This document shows positions 36,659 to 45,159 of a stretch of DNA of 64,000 bases, piece after piece. The DNA comes from JAIVGV01 sp031425275. GTDB taxonomy: Bacteria; Acidobacteriota; Blastocatellia; Pyrinomonadales; Pyrinomonadaceae. The position numbers and the translations under genes are program-made. Every line of letters begins with the position of its first letter. The stretch's first letter is position 1. The stretch is from assembly GCA_031425275.1 (NCBI GenBank), contig JANPJA010000034.1, positions 1 through 64,000 on the forward strand. Direction: 5' to 3'. A model generated the notes under the pieces. It was given only the letters and a program-made list of their open reading frames with translations. It searched no databases and had not been told where the DNA came from.

Positions 36659-37767
36659 CCGCCCGCTTCGCTGCCGACCGCCTCGTCGAGCGTCTTGAAG
36701 CCGTGGCGCGCGGCGAGTTGGGCGAGGCCGTCATTGATGTCGCGGGCGACTGTGACTCCTTGATAAACGAAGCCGGTGTAGAGTTGCACGAGACTCGCGC
36801 CCGCGCAAATCTTCTCCCATGCATCGGCCGCGTCGAAGATGCCGCCGACGCCGACGATGGTCAGCGAGCCGCGCGCCAGCCGGTACAAATGCGCGATCAC
36901 CTCCGTCGCGCGCGCGCGCAGAGGCGCGCCGCTGAGCCCGCCTTCGCCGCAGGCGGCCACGCGCGCGGGCGTCGCATGTTTGATTACGTCGCGCTCCGTC
37001 GTCGTGTTCGTCGCGATGATGCCGGAGAACCCCGCGCGTCGCGTGACATCCACGATCAACTCAAGCTCGCGCGGATCGAGATCGGGGGAGACTTTGACGA
37101 GCAGCGGGAGCGCGGGCCGTTGGTTGACGCCCGCGCCCAGCTCGCGGTTACGTTGTTGGAGCGCGCCGAGTAATGCCGCGAGCGCGTCGGCGCGTTGCAG
37201 CTCGCGCAGGCCCGGCGTGTTGGGCGAGCTGACGTTGACGGCGACGTAGTCTGCGAACGGGCGCACCAACTCAAAACTCGCGAGATAGTCGGAGGCCGCG
37301 TCCTCGACCGCGACGAGGCGGCTCTTGCCGATGTTGACGCCGAGCACGCAACGCGGCTTGCCGTCGCGCTTGAAGCGTTCGGCGAGCGCGGCCGCGCCGG
37401 CGTTGTTGAAGCCCTGCCGGTTGATGAGCGCGCGATCCGCGGGCAGGCGGAACAAGCGCGGCCGCGCGTTGCCGGGCTGCGGCAGATGCGTCACAGTCCC
37501 GACCTCGACGAAGCCGAAGCCGAGCGACGCGAGCTGCCGCGCGACCGCGCCGTTCTTGTCAAAGCCCGCGGCGACGCCGACCGGGTTCTTAAAAGTCAGC
37601 CCGAATCGTTCGAGTCCGCCGAACGGCGAACGCGACAAACTGCCTTCGGCCGCGCGCCGCGCCCCCCCGGTGCCGAGGGAGAAAGAGAGCGCGTGGAGGG
37701 CCAGTTCGTGCGCCTTTTCGGGGTCGAGCCGGAAGAGCGCGGGTCGCAGAATCGAGCGGTAAAGCAT
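36655..37767 (-). CDS. pyrD: Dihydroorotate dehydrogenase (quinone type)
   Basis: About 370 residues. N-terminal YRSILRPALFRLDPEKAHELA is the membrane-associating helix region of class 2 enzymes; GFDKNGAV, VGTVT and QGFNNAG follow. It oxidises dihydroorotate with quinone as acceptor. I chose the ATG at 37767 rather than a TTG at 37800. The TAG stop lies in the heptamer element before pyrF. Confidence 0.93.
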   Translation of the reverse strand: MLYRSILRPALFRLDPEKAHELALHALSFSLGTGGARRAAEGSLSRSPFGGLERFGLTFKNPVGVAAGFDKNGAVARQLASLGFGFVEVGTVTHLPQPGNARPRLFRLPADRALINRQGFNNAGAAALAERFKRDGKPRCVLGVNIGKSRLVAVEDAASDYLASFELVRPFADYVAVNVSSPNTPGLRELQRADALAALLGALQQRNRELGAGVNQRPALPLLVKVSPDLDPRELELIVDVTRRAGFSGIIATNTTTERDVIKHATPARVAACGEGGLSGAPLRARATEVIAHLYRLARGSLTIVGVGGIFDAADAWEKICAGASLVQLYTGFVYQGVTVARDINDGLAQLAARHGFKTLDEAVGSEAGG

Positions 37768-37827
37768 CGTTGGAGTAGGGCGAAACGGGTGGTATGACAA
37801 TAGCGAAGCGCGAGTTTAACTCCTCAC

Positions 37828-37856
37828 TTGTTACTTGTCACCCGCTCTGATAGTAT
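37828..37856 (+). promoter_or_regulatory. Possible pyrR promoter
   Basis: TTGTTA and TAGTAT are 17 nt apart, four of six matches each to consensus, about 10 bases upstream of the pyrR ATG, so the transcript would be nearly leaderless. Short heptamer-like runs (CTCACTT, GTTACTT) overlap the -35. Weak evidence. Confidence 0.25.
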
Positions 37857-37865
37857 CCGCCGACG

Positions 37866-38447
37866 ATGGAGTTTATCGAGAAAGTTCGCATCATGGACGC
37901 GGCGCGAATCAACCGCGCGCTGGCGCGGCTCGCCTCCGAGATCGTCGAGGAGAATCAGGGCGCGGGCGACCTCTACCTCGTCGGCGTGCAGCGTCGCGGG
38001 GTGCCGCTGGCGAACCGGCTGGCCGACAAGATCGCCGACCTTGAGGGCCAACGCCCGCCCGTCGGCATCGTGGACATCACGCTCTACCGCGACGACCTGT
38101 CCACGGTCGGCGCGAACCCCATCGTCAACCGCACGGATTTGCCCGGCGGGGTTGACGGACGCAACATCGTCCTCATCGACGACGTGCTCTACACGGGCCG
38201 CACGATCCGCGCCGCGCTCGACCAGCTCATCGACTTCGGGCGGCCGCTGCGCGTCCAACTGGCTGTGCTGGTTGATCGCGGGCGCGAGCACCGGGAGTTG
38301 CCGATCCAGGCCGATTACGTCGGCAAGTTCGCGCCGACGAAACGGAGCGAGATCATCAAGGTGATGCTCGACGAGTTTGACGGGGAAGAAGGGGTCGCCA
38401 TCGTGGAGCGACCGCCCGCGGAGGACGGAGAAGATAGGCGACCCTGA
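37866..38447 (+). CDS. pyrR: Bifunctional pyrimidine operon regulator / uracil phosphoribosyltransferase PyrR
   Basis: 193 residues. The phosphoribosyltransferase PRPP loop VLIDDVLYTGRT is intact; VGVQRRGVPLA and ITLYRDDL are PyrR signatures. PyrR binds mRNA of pyr genes in response to UMP and has UPRT activity. Its stop TGA lies in the loop of a terminator hairpin that precedes pyrB, so it may control the genes downstream of itself. Confidence 0.92.
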   Translation: MEFIEKVRIMDAARINRALARLASEIVEENQGAGDLYLVGVQRRGVPLANRLADKIADLEGQRPPVGIVDITLYRDDLSTVGANPIVNRTDLPGGVDGRNIVLIDDVLYTGRTIRAALDQLIDFGRPLRVQLAVLVDRGREHRELPIQADYVGKFAPTKRSEIIKVMLDEFDGEEGVAIVERPPAEDGEDRRP

Positions 38448-38463
38448 AGGGTCGCCTTTTTTG
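38391..38463 (+). promoter_or_regulatory. Candidate attenuator between pyrR and pyrB
   Basis: Terminator: AGGCGACCCT (38436-38445) pairs with AGGGTCGCCT (38448-38457), then TTTTTTG. Upstream, GGGGTCGCC (38391-38399) repeats the 3' strand of the terminator and could pair with its 5' strand as an antiterminator; GCGACC (38408-38413) can in turn sequester that copy. So three mutually exclusive pairings are possible. A PyrR-binding consensus loop was not recognised. Confidence 0.55.
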
Positions 38464-38520
38464 TTTGCGCCGCCGGGAGGTTTAAAGGGCGCGTGTGTCG
38501 TCACGCGGTCAGGAGGGGGA

Positions 38521-39657
38521 TTGAAAACGGAGTCGCAGCGCAAGCACCTGCTCGGCATCGCCGAACTGTCGCCCGCCGAGATCACGCACGTCCTCGACAC
38601 GGCCGAGAGCTTCCGGGAAATCTCCGCGCGCGAGATTAAGAAAGTCCCCACGCTGCGGGGCCGCACCGTCATCAACCTCTTCTACGAGCCTTCGACCAGA
38701 ACGCGCACCTCCTTCGAGATCGCCGCCAAGCGGCTCTCCGCCGACACCATCAACGTCAGCTCGTCGTCTTCGAGCGCGGCGAAGGGCGAGACGCTGCTCG
38801 ACACCGCGCGCAACCTCGAAGCGATGTCGCCGGACTTCATCATCATCCGGCACCCCTCGTCGGGCGCGCCGCACGCGCTGGCGCGCGTCTGCCGCGCCGC
38901 CGTCATCAACGCTGGCGACGGCGCGCACGAACATCCGACGCAGGCCCTGCTCGACGCGCTCACCATCCGCCAGCGCGTGGGGCGGATCGAAGGTCTCGAA
39001 GTCGCCATCATCGGCGACTTGCTCCACTCGCGGGTCGCGCGCTCGAACACGCACCTGCTCACTAAACTCGGCGCGACGGTTCGACTCGCTGGGCCGGGCA
39101 CGCTCGCGCCGCCGGAGTTCTCCACGCTCGTCGAGGGCGGCCAGTTGCGGGTCGCGAACCGCGTCGAGGAGGCGATTGAAGGCGCGGACGTGGTGATGGT
39201 TTTGCGCATCCAGCGCGAGCGGCAGTCGGCGGCCTTCTTCCCCTCCATGCGCGAATACGCCGTCCACTACGGGTTGAACTTGAAGCGGCTCGGGGCGGCG
39301 AAGCCCGACGCCATCGTGATGCACCCCGGCCCGATGAATCGCGGCATCGAGATCGCGTCGGACGTGGCCGACGGCACGCGCTCGCTCATCCTCGATCAAG
39401 TCTCGAATGGCCTCGCGATCCGCATGGCCGTCCTCTATCTGCTCGCGGGCGGCTCACTCCTCGGCCAAGTCGAACCCGAACGGGTGAAGGCGGAGATGCG
39501 TCCGGTGACTTCAAGCGAGTCTGAGGCCCGGCCCAACGGCGTGCGGACGGCGACGACCACGGCGGGACTCACTGATGCGGCGGAAGGGGAATTGCAGATC
39601 GCCCCTGTTTTGAAACCGCGCCGTCCGGGCCGCCCGAAAGTGACCGACGTTGAGTGA
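38521..39657 (+). CDS. pyrB: Aspartate carbamoyltransferase, catalytic chain
   Basis: About 378 residues from the TTG at 38521, which AGGAGGGGG directly precedes. Carbamoyl-phosphate motif STRTRTSFE, SAAKGETLLDTARN and HPTQALLDALTI are intact. It has a C-terminal extension of about 60 residues, Ser/Thr/Ala-rich, ending RRPGRPKVTDVE, whose PGRPK resembles an AT-hook; no such tail is needed for catalysis. No pyrI in the window. Confidence 0.94.
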   Translation: MKTESQRKHLLGIAELSPAEITHVLDTAESFREISAREIKKVPTLRGRTVINLFYEPSTRTRTSFEIAAKRLSADTINVSSSSSSAAKGETLLDTARNLEAMSPDFIIIRHPSSGAPHALARVCRAAVINAGDGAHEHPTQALLDALTIRQRVGRIEGLEVAIIGDLLHSRVARSNTHLLTKLGATVRLAGPGTLAPPEFSTLVEGGQLRVANRVEEAIEGADVVMVLRIQRERQSAAFFPSMREYAVHYGLNLKRLGAAKPDAIVMHPGPMNRGIEIASDVADGTRSLILDQVSNGLAIRMAVLYLLAGGSLLGQVEPERVKAEMRPVTSSESEARPNGVRTATTTAGLTDAAEGELQIAPVLKPRRPGRPKVTDVE

Positions 39658-39695
39658 AGTGTTGCTGCGGATTATTAACGCCCGCTGCCGACTCC

Positions 39696-39730
39696 GAATT
39701 TCTGAATTTTGACCACTGGATTCTGACTGC
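39696..39730 (+). repeat. Lone heptamer-like array before pyrC
   Basis: Consecutive 7-mers GAATTTC, TGAATTT, TGACCAC, TGGATTC, TGACTGC with loose identity and 7-base spacing, ending 6 bases before the pyrC ATG. No inverted partner was found, so this may be a one-armed or decayed element. Confidence 0.4.
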
Positions 39731-39736
39731 TAAAAA

Positions 39737-41065
39737 ATGCGCCTGCTCATCGCAAACGGCTACCTGATCGATCCGACGCAAGGGCTTAACGGCGAGCGGA
39801 GTCTGCTCGTCGAGGACGGGCGCGTCACGGGCCTGCTCGCGCGCGGCGACGGCGTGCCCGAAGGGGCGGAGGTGTTCGACGCCACGGGCCTCGTCGTCGC
39901 GCCCGGCTTCATCGACCTGCACACGCACCTGAGAGAGCCGGGGCAGGAGTACAAGGAGACGGTCGAGTCGGGCGCGACGGCGGCCGTGGCGGGCGGGTGG
40001 GCGAGCGTCTGCGCGATGCCCAACACTGACCCGGTTAACGACAACCCGGCCGTCACGCGCTTCATCATCGAGCAGGCCGGGCGCGCCCGGATGGCGAACG
40101 TCTTCCCCGTCGGCGCGATCACCAAGGGGTCGAAGGGCGAAGAACTCGCCGAGATGGGCGAGATGAAGCGGGCCGGCATCGTCGCCGTCACGGACGACGG
40201 ACGGGGCGTCCCCACGGCCGGCATGATGCGGCGCGCGATGGAGTACGCGCGCGGCTTCGACCTGACCGTGATGGATCATTGCGAGGACAAGTCGCTCGCG
40301 GCGGGCGGGGTGATGCACGAGGGCGCGTGGTCGCTGCGCCTCGGTCTCGGCGGCCACCCCGCGCTCGCGGAAGAGTTGGACGCGCTGCGCGATTGCGCGC
40401 TCGCCGAGTTGACGGGCGCGCGACTCCACCTCGCGCACGTCTCGACGCGCGGCGCGCTCGCCGCCGTGCGCCGCGCGAAGGAGATGGGACTCGACGTGAC
40501 GTGCGAGGTCACGCCGCACCACTTCACGCTGACGGACGAGGCCGTGCGCGACTACGACACGAACACGAAGATGTGCCCGCCGCTCAGGAGCGCGGAACAC
40601 GTCGAGGCGTTGCTCGAAGCTTTGAGAGACGGGACGATTGACGCCATCGCCACCGACCACGCGCCGCACCACGCCGACGAGAAAGCCCTTGAATACGACC
40701 ACGCGCCCAACGGCATCACCGGCTTGGAGACGGCCGTCGGCCTCGCCCTCGACCGTCTCGTGCATCAAGGCGTCATCGGACTCGAACGACTCGTCGAGCT
40801 TTGCTCGATCAACCCGGCCAGAATCTTCAAGCTCGAAGGCCGCGGCACGCTCCGCCCCGGCGCGTTCGCGGACGTGACCATCCTCGACCCCGACCTCCAA
40901 TGGACATTCGACGCCGCGCGCTCGCGCTCCAAAAGCCGCAACACGCCCTTCGACGGACGGACAATGCGCGGCGCGGCCGTCGCCACCATCGTCGCGGGCC
41001 GCGTCCTCTACCGTCGAAGCGACGAGCCGGCGGCCGACAGTCAGCAAATAGCTGTTAGCTGTTAG
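39737..41065 (+). CDS. pyrC: Dihydroorotase
   Basis: 442 residues, type I. HTHLREPGQ with the two metal His, the later Lys/His motifs (HCEDKSLA, HVSTRGA) and DHAPHH near the C-terminus are present. It cyclises carbamoylaspartate. The last residues (IAVSC) and TAG stop are read from TTAGCNN heptamers of the following element. Confidence 0.94.
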   Translation: MRLLIANGYLIDPTQGLNGERSLLVEDGRVTGLLARGDGVPEGAEVFDATGLVVAPGFIDLHTHLREPGQEYKETVESGATAAVAGGWASVCAMPNTDPVNDNPAVTRFIIEQAGRARMANVFPVGAITKGSKGEELAEMGEMKRAGIVAVTDDGRGVPTAGMMRRAMEYARGFDLTVMDHCEDKSLAAGGVMHEGAWSLRLGLGGHPALAEELDALRDCALAELTGARLHLAHVSTRGALAAVRRAKEMGLDVTCEVTPHHFTLTDEAVRDYDTNTKMCPPLRSAEHVEALLEALRDGTIDAIATDHAPHHADEKALEYDHAPNGITGLETAVGLALDRLVHQGVIGLERLVELCSINPARIFKLEGRGTLRPGAFADVTILDPDLQWTFDAARSRSKSRNTPFDGRTMRGAAVATIVAGRVLYRRSDEPAADSQQIAVSC

Positions 41066-41154
41066 CTATTAGCCGTTAGCTAAATCGAAGCGGCGGTTGA
41101 GCATTTGCTCAACCGACTCCGGCTAAAAGCTAACGGCTAATGGCTAACAGCTCT
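41048..41154. repeat. Inverted heptamer-array element, TTAGCNN family (after pyrC)
   Basis: Left arm ATAGCTG, TTAGCTG, TTAGCTA, TTAGCCG, TTAGCTA at 41048-41082; right arm CGGCTAA, AAGCTAA, CGGCTAA, TGGCTAA, CAGCTCT at 41120-41154. The core contains its own perfect hairpin GGTTGAGC ATTT GCTCAACC. The pyrC stop (41063-41065) is inside the left arm. Confidence 0.88.
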
Positions 41155-41159
41155 AAATA

Positions 41160-41203
41160 AAGGAAGGCCCGCTGCGCTCTCCCCTTCGCAGCGGGCCTTC
41201 CTT
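41160..41203. terminator. Strong hairpin after pyrC, likely terminator
   Basis: A 17-bp perfect stem AAGGAAGGCCCGCTGCG / CGCAGCGGGCCTTCCTT with loop CTCTCCCCTT, followed only by TTGTTG. Probably terminates pyrC or the convergent gene at 41340. Confidence 0.6.
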
Positions 41204-41259
41204 GTTGCGGTCGCTCACTTACGTCGTGACAGGGGCGACCGAACCTTTGAGATATTGTC

Positions 41260-41299
41260 GGAGACCCGTCCGAGCTCTCCCCTTCCCAGACGGGCCTCC
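41260..41299. terminator. Second hairpin sharing the same loop motif
   Basis: GGAGACCCGTC / GACGGGCCTCC with one mismatch. The loop carries CTCTCCCCTTC, identical to that of the hairpin 100 bases upstream, which points to a duplicated or family terminator. It lies just before the stop of the minus-strand gene at 41340. Confidence 0.45.
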
Positions 41300-41339
41300 T
41301 CCGCACCGACAACCGCTTGGTTGCCGATACTTTGTGAAC

Positions 41340-42059
41340 CTAGCGCGCGCCGTACTCGGGCAGGCTCAAACGCTGGTTCAAAATCACACCGAACTCCGTG
41401 CCGGACTCCACCTTGGCATCTTGCTCTTTCTCGTAAACGCGACCGCCGGTGCCGAGCGCGCCGCCGATGATGGCCCCGATCCCCGCGCCCTTGCCGCCCC
41501 CGGCAATCGCGCCGATGATGGCTCCGGTCGCCGCGCCGCCGCCGATGAAGACCGCGTCGCGGTTGCGGTTCGAGCGGCCCGCGACCGTGCCCTCGTTGTC
41601 GGCGTTCACGTCGTCGGCCTGTAGGGAAGTCAGAGCGCCGTTGATCGTGTGGCGCACCCCGTTTGGCAACTCAAGCTGGTTGAAGGCGACGGAGATGCTG
41701 CCGGGCGAGCGACGTTGCGCGCGTTTGACCGAAGTGACTCGGCCGTGGACTTTGCTCCCGACCGGGGCAACTTGCGTCCCGCCAGTCGCGTAAACCGGCT
41801 CGGTCACGCCCGCCGTGAAGCGGTCGCCGACGCGGGCCGACTTCGAGTTCAACTCGCTGTCCATGCGGACGCGGATGACCGTGTCGGCCGGGACCGTGTA
41901 GTAGCGAACCGCGGGCGTCGCGACGCGCGTAGTAGTTCGTCGGACGGTTCGCCGCGTACGACGCCTCTGCGCCGACGCGGGAAGAAACGTCCCGGCCACC
42001 AGAGCGAAGAGTGCGATCAAGCTGAAAGCGCGTTGCGCCAGAATTTTGTTCATCATCAT
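41340..42059 (-). CDS. Exported glycine-zipper protein
   Basis: 239 residues. Signal peptide ends near ASAQ. A basic RRRTRRTVRRTTTR stretch, a soluble beta-rich domain (YTVPADTVIRVRMDSELNS), and a glycine-zipper helix (GGGAATGAIIGAIAGGGKG) follow. The end VESGTEFGVILNQRL resembles conjugal-transfer TrbI-like tails. Probably periplasmic or outer-membrane-associated. AAGGAGG ribosome site. Confidence 0.75.
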   Translation of the reverse strand: MMMNKILAQRAFSLIALFALVAGTFLPASAQRRRTRRTVRRTTTRVATPAVRYYTVPADTVIRVRMDSELNSKSARVGDRFTAGVTEPVYATGGTQVAPVGSKVHGRVTSVKRAQRRSPGSISVAFNQLELPNGVRHTINGALTSLQADDVNADNEGTVAGRSNRNRDAVFIGGGAATGAIIGAIAGGGKGAGIGAIIGGALGTGGRVYEKEQDAKVESGTEFGVILNQRLSLPEYGAR

Positions 42060-42487
42060 CTCCGAACCTCCTTACGGGGCCGCGGGCAACGTCAACTTCA
42101 ATCCCCAAGCGTTGCCAGCCGCCGCGACTAGATAAAGCAATGAACGTGCCACAGAGGGGCTTTGCGGCAGTTGAACCAAAAGCGTCGCCCTGTCTGACTT
42201 TTACTCACGACAAATAAGCGCCGGCGCGGGGTTGCCCGCGAGATCGCGAACGATGTGCGCCGATGAGCCTATCCAATTTGCACCATATCGTGTGACGTGC
42301 GACTCTATCATAAAGACCAGAGCGGGTTAAGACATCTTGGGCGAACATTCCCCACGCGAACATGACTTCGCCTCCATCGGCTCCCGCGCCTGTCCTGCCA
42401 TTCGTCCTGAGCGCGCGGGGCCGAATTGAGTTAGAATCTGCCGCATCTCGCAATCAATTCGGACTCGGAGTAGAAGGAGATATCATT
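42060..42487. other. 428-base intergenic region between divergent genes
   Basis: Separates the glycine-zipper gene (minus) from the peroxiredoxin gene (plus). The outer ends hold the two ribosome sites, AAGGAGG near 42070 on the minus strand and GAAGGAG before 42488 on the plus. Promoters for both genes must lie here, but no clear -35/-10 pair or operator stood out. Confidence 0.5.
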
Positions 42488-43150
42488 ATGAGCACCAACG
42501 CGACCGCCGGCGCGATTGTCCAGACGCTGCCGCGCATCAACGAGCCGGCCCCGGACTTCGAGGCCAAGACGACGCACGGGATGTTGAAGCTGTCGGACTA
42601 CCGCGGCAAGTGGGTCGTCCTCTTTTCGCACCCGGCCGACTTCACCCCCGTCTGCTCGACCGAGTTCGTCGAGTTCGCGCGCCGCGACGAGGACTTCCGC
42701 AAGCTCAACGCGCAGCTCCTCGGGCTGTCCGTCGATTCCGTCCCCGCGCACATCGCGTGGGTCAGAGACCTCGAACGCCACTTCCAAGTCAAGATCGAGT
42801 TCCCGGTCATCGCCGATCTCGACACGAAGGTCGCGCAGAAGTACGGGCTGATCCACCCTTCGGCCTCGGAGACGGCGACGGTGCGCGCCGTCTTCGTCAT
42901 CGACGACAAGGGCGTCGTCCGCGCGCTCATCTACTACCCGATGACTTTGGGGCGCAACATCGACGAAGTCTTGCGCGTGGTCGAGGCCCTGCAAACCGCC
43001 GACGCCAACGCCTGCGCGACGCCGGCCAACTGGCGGCCGGGCGACAAGGTGATCGTCCCGCCGCCGCAGACCACCGCCGACGCCGAGCAGCGTCTCCAAT
43101 CCGATTACGAAGTGACCGACTGGTATTTCTCTAAACGCAGCCTCACCTAA
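42488..43150 (+). CDS. Peroxiredoxin, Prx6 (1-Cys) type
   Basis: 220 residues. PADFTPVCSTE holds the peroxidatic Cys; the long C-terminal arm with ACATPANWRPGDKVIVPPP is typical of the Prx6/archaeal-type group. It reduces H2O2 and alkyl hydroperoxides. AAGGAG ribosome site seven bases before the ATG. Confidence 0.94.
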   Translation: MSTNATAGAIVQTLPRINEPAPDFEAKTTHGMLKLSDYRGKWVVLFSHPADFTPVCSTEFVEFARRDEDFRKLNAQLLGLSVDSVPAHIAWVRDLERHFQVKIEFPVIADLDTKVAQKYGLIHPSASETATVRAVFVIDDKGVVRALIYYPMTLGRNIDEVLRVVEALQTADANACATPANWRPGDKVIVPPPQTTADAEQRLQSDYEVTDWYFSKRSLT

Positions 43151-43379
43151 GTGCCTACGTTTTGCGCGTGTCCTCGCGCGAGATTTTCCTCGCGCGCTGA
43201 CGCGCGGCCGACCGCCCCGGGTGGATTAGCGCATTGCCAGCGGCACGCGGCGCGTTTATGATGTCCGCACCGGTTTAGTTGTAAGATTTGTTAGGCCCAC
43301 ATCCTTTCGCGCCCCCGTCTGCCCGCGGCGCGTCGGGACTTCACGCAGAGTCAGGTTGCCGGGAAGGCGGCGAGAGTTG

Positions 43380-44645
43380 ATGGAACAGGACAAAGAATCT
43401 GGAGGCGACCCGTGCGACGGGATGGCGTTTGAGACGCGACTCGTCCACGCGGGCGAGCGGCTCGAACCGCCCGTCGGCAAGCCGGTCGCCACACCCATCT
43501 ACAACACGACGACCTTCACCTACGACTCGATGGCCGAGATGGACGAGGTCTTCGAGGGGTCGAAGCAGGGCTACTGCTACTCGCGCTACAGCAACCCGAC
43601 CGTCCACGCGCTGGAGACAGCCCTGCGCACGCTCGAAGACGGCGCGGGCGCGTGCGCCTACGGTTCCGGGATGGCCGCGATTCACGCCGCGCTGCTCGCC
43701 TGCGATCTCGCCCCCGGCTCGACCGTCCTCGCCGCCCAAGCCCTCTACGGCACGACCACTCAATTGCTCCACACCGTCTTCCAACAGTTCGGCGTCAAAA
43801 CGGTCGTCGCGGACTTCAACGACGTGGCGGCCCTGCGCGAACGTGCGCGAGAGGTCGGCCCGCGCGTCCTCGTGTGCGAGACGATCTCGAACCCGGTGCT
43901 CGACGTGTGCGACATCGAGGCGGTCGCGCGGGTCGCGCGCGAGGTCGGGGCGCGCCTCATCGTCGATAATACTTTCGCCTCGCCGTACCTGTGCAGCCCC
44001 CTGCGCCACGGCGCGGACTTCTCAGTCCACAGCGCGACGAAATACTTGTCGGGTCACGGCGACGCGACGGGCGGGGTCGCCATCGCGCGCCGGCAAGAGG
44101 ACTGGGAGCGGCTCGTCGCCGTGCGCTCGACGGTCGGCGGCGTGCTGAGCGTCTGGGAGGCTCACGAGATCATGCGCGGCGTGAAGACGCTCGGAGTGAG
44201 GATGGAGCGGCAGTGCGCGAACGCGCGGCGGCTGGCCGAACGGCTCTCGCGCGACCCCCGCGTCGCGCGCGTTCATCACCCCGGCGTGGGCGCGGACGAG
44301 GCGCAAACGTCGGTCGTGCGCCGGATGCTGCGCGCGCCGCACACGGGCGCGCTCGTCTCGATCGAGTTGGCGGAGGACACGCGCGACGCGGCCTTCCGCT
44401 TCATGGACGCGCTGCGGCTGTGCGTCCGGCTTACGAGTCTCGGCGACGTGGTGACGAGCGTGTCGCACTCGGCCACCTCCTCGCACCGGAGCCTGACGCC
44501 CGAACACCGCACGCTCATGGGCATCACCGACAGTCTGGTGCGCATCTCGGTCGGCATCGAGGACGTGCGCGACATCGTCAGCGACATCGAGCAGGCGCTC
44601 GGGGCGAAGGCCGGAGAGTCGTTCTCGGTTTCCAACGCTTCGTAA
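43380..44645 (+). CDS. Cys/Met metabolism PLP-dependent enzyme
   Basis: 421 residues of the cystathionine gamma-synthase/methionine gamma-lyase family. The PLP lysine is in SATKYLSGHGD; YSRYSNPT and YGSGMAA are family motifs. It may act as cystathionine gamma-synthase or -lyase, or O-acetylhomoserine sulfhydrylase; sequence alone does not decide. The rhodanese gene starts 27 bases downstream, so a sulfur-metabolism unit is likely. Confidence 0.9.
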   Translation: MEQDKESGGDPCDGMAFETRLVHAGERLEPPVGKPVATPIYNTTTFTYDSMAEMDEVFEGSKQGYCYSRYSNPTVHALETALRTLEDGAGACAYGSGMAAIHAALLACDLAPGSTVLAAQALYGTTTQLLHTVFQQFGVKTVVADFNDVAALRERAREVGPRVLVCETISNPVLDVCDIEAVARVAREVGARLIVDNTFASPYLCSPLRHGADFSVHSATKYLSGHGDATGGVAIARRQEDWERLVAVRSTVGGVLSVWEAHEIMRGVKTLGVRMERQCANARRLAERLSRDPRVARVHHPGVGADEAQTSVVRRMLRAPHTGALVSIELAEDTRDAAFRFMDALRLCVRLTSLGDVVTSVSHSATSSHRSLTPEHRTLMGITDSLVRISVGIEDVRDIVSDIEQALGAKAGESFSVSNAS

Positions 44646-44671
44646 ATCAAACGGCAGGGGAGGGGCGACCG

Positions 44672-44992
44672 ATGGAAGAGATCACCGCCACGGAACTCAA
44701 AGGGCGGCTCGACGCCGGGGATGACCTTCAGATCATCGACGTGCGCGAGCCGAACGAATACGATGTCGCGCGTCTGGAGAACTCCAAACTGATCCCGCTC
44801 GGCCAAGTGGTGGGCCGCGTCTCGGAGATCGATCCGACGCGCGAGACAATCGTTCATTGCAAGCTGGGCGGCCGGAGCGCGAAGGCCATCGAAGCATTGA
44901 AGGGCGCGGGCTTCGCCGGCCGGCTCGTCAATTTGAAGGGCGGCATCACCGCGTGGTCGAATGAAGTCGATCCGTCTGTCCCGAAATATTAA
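44672..44992 (+). CDS. Single-domain rhodanese
   Basis: 106 residues. DVREPNEYD and the active-site loop VHCKLGGRSAKA with Cys are intact. It can carry a persulfide and probably moves sulfur released by the PLP enzyme encoded upstream. GGGGAGGGG ribosome site. Confidence 0.92.
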   Translation: MEEITATELKGRLDAGDDLQIIDVREPNEYDVARLENSKLIPLGQVVGRVSEIDPTRETIVHCKLGGRSAKAIEALKGAGFAGRLVNLKGGITAWSNEVDPSVPKY

Positions 44993-45071
44993 CGCGCCCC
45001 CCGCGACCCCGGCCGTCCCGACGAAACCTTAAACGCACAGGGCCGGCGCGTCCGACCGTCTCTCGAAAAGC

Positions 45072-45109
45072 AAGACGCCCGCTGCGCGAACAGCGGGCGT
45101 CTTTTTTTT
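45072..45109 (+). terminator. Intrinsic terminator after the rhodanese gene
   Basis: Stem AAGACGCCCGCTG / CAGCGGGCGTCTT, 6-nt loop, then TTTTTTT. Ends the PLP enzyme-rhodanese transcript. Confidence 0.88.
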
Positions 45110-45159
45110 GCCGCGAGCCGGCGGCTTTGATTAATTGCGCCGCCCCACCACGCGGGAGG

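Noticed and set aside
37818..37845. A further heptamer element before pyrR
   Set aside because: Only two or three loose units (CTCACTT, GTTACTT) and no inverted partner; too little to call.
39569..41047. A 492-codon frame antisense to pyrC, and similar long antisense frames over radA, the YfhO gene and others
   Set aside because: High G+C and codon bias keep the opposite strand open; the translations are Arg/Val/Asp-rich with no motifs, and the sense genes are certain.
42205..42453. An 82-codon minus-strand frame upstream of the peroxiredoxin gene
   Set aside because: No ribosome site or motif, and it covers the likely promoter region.
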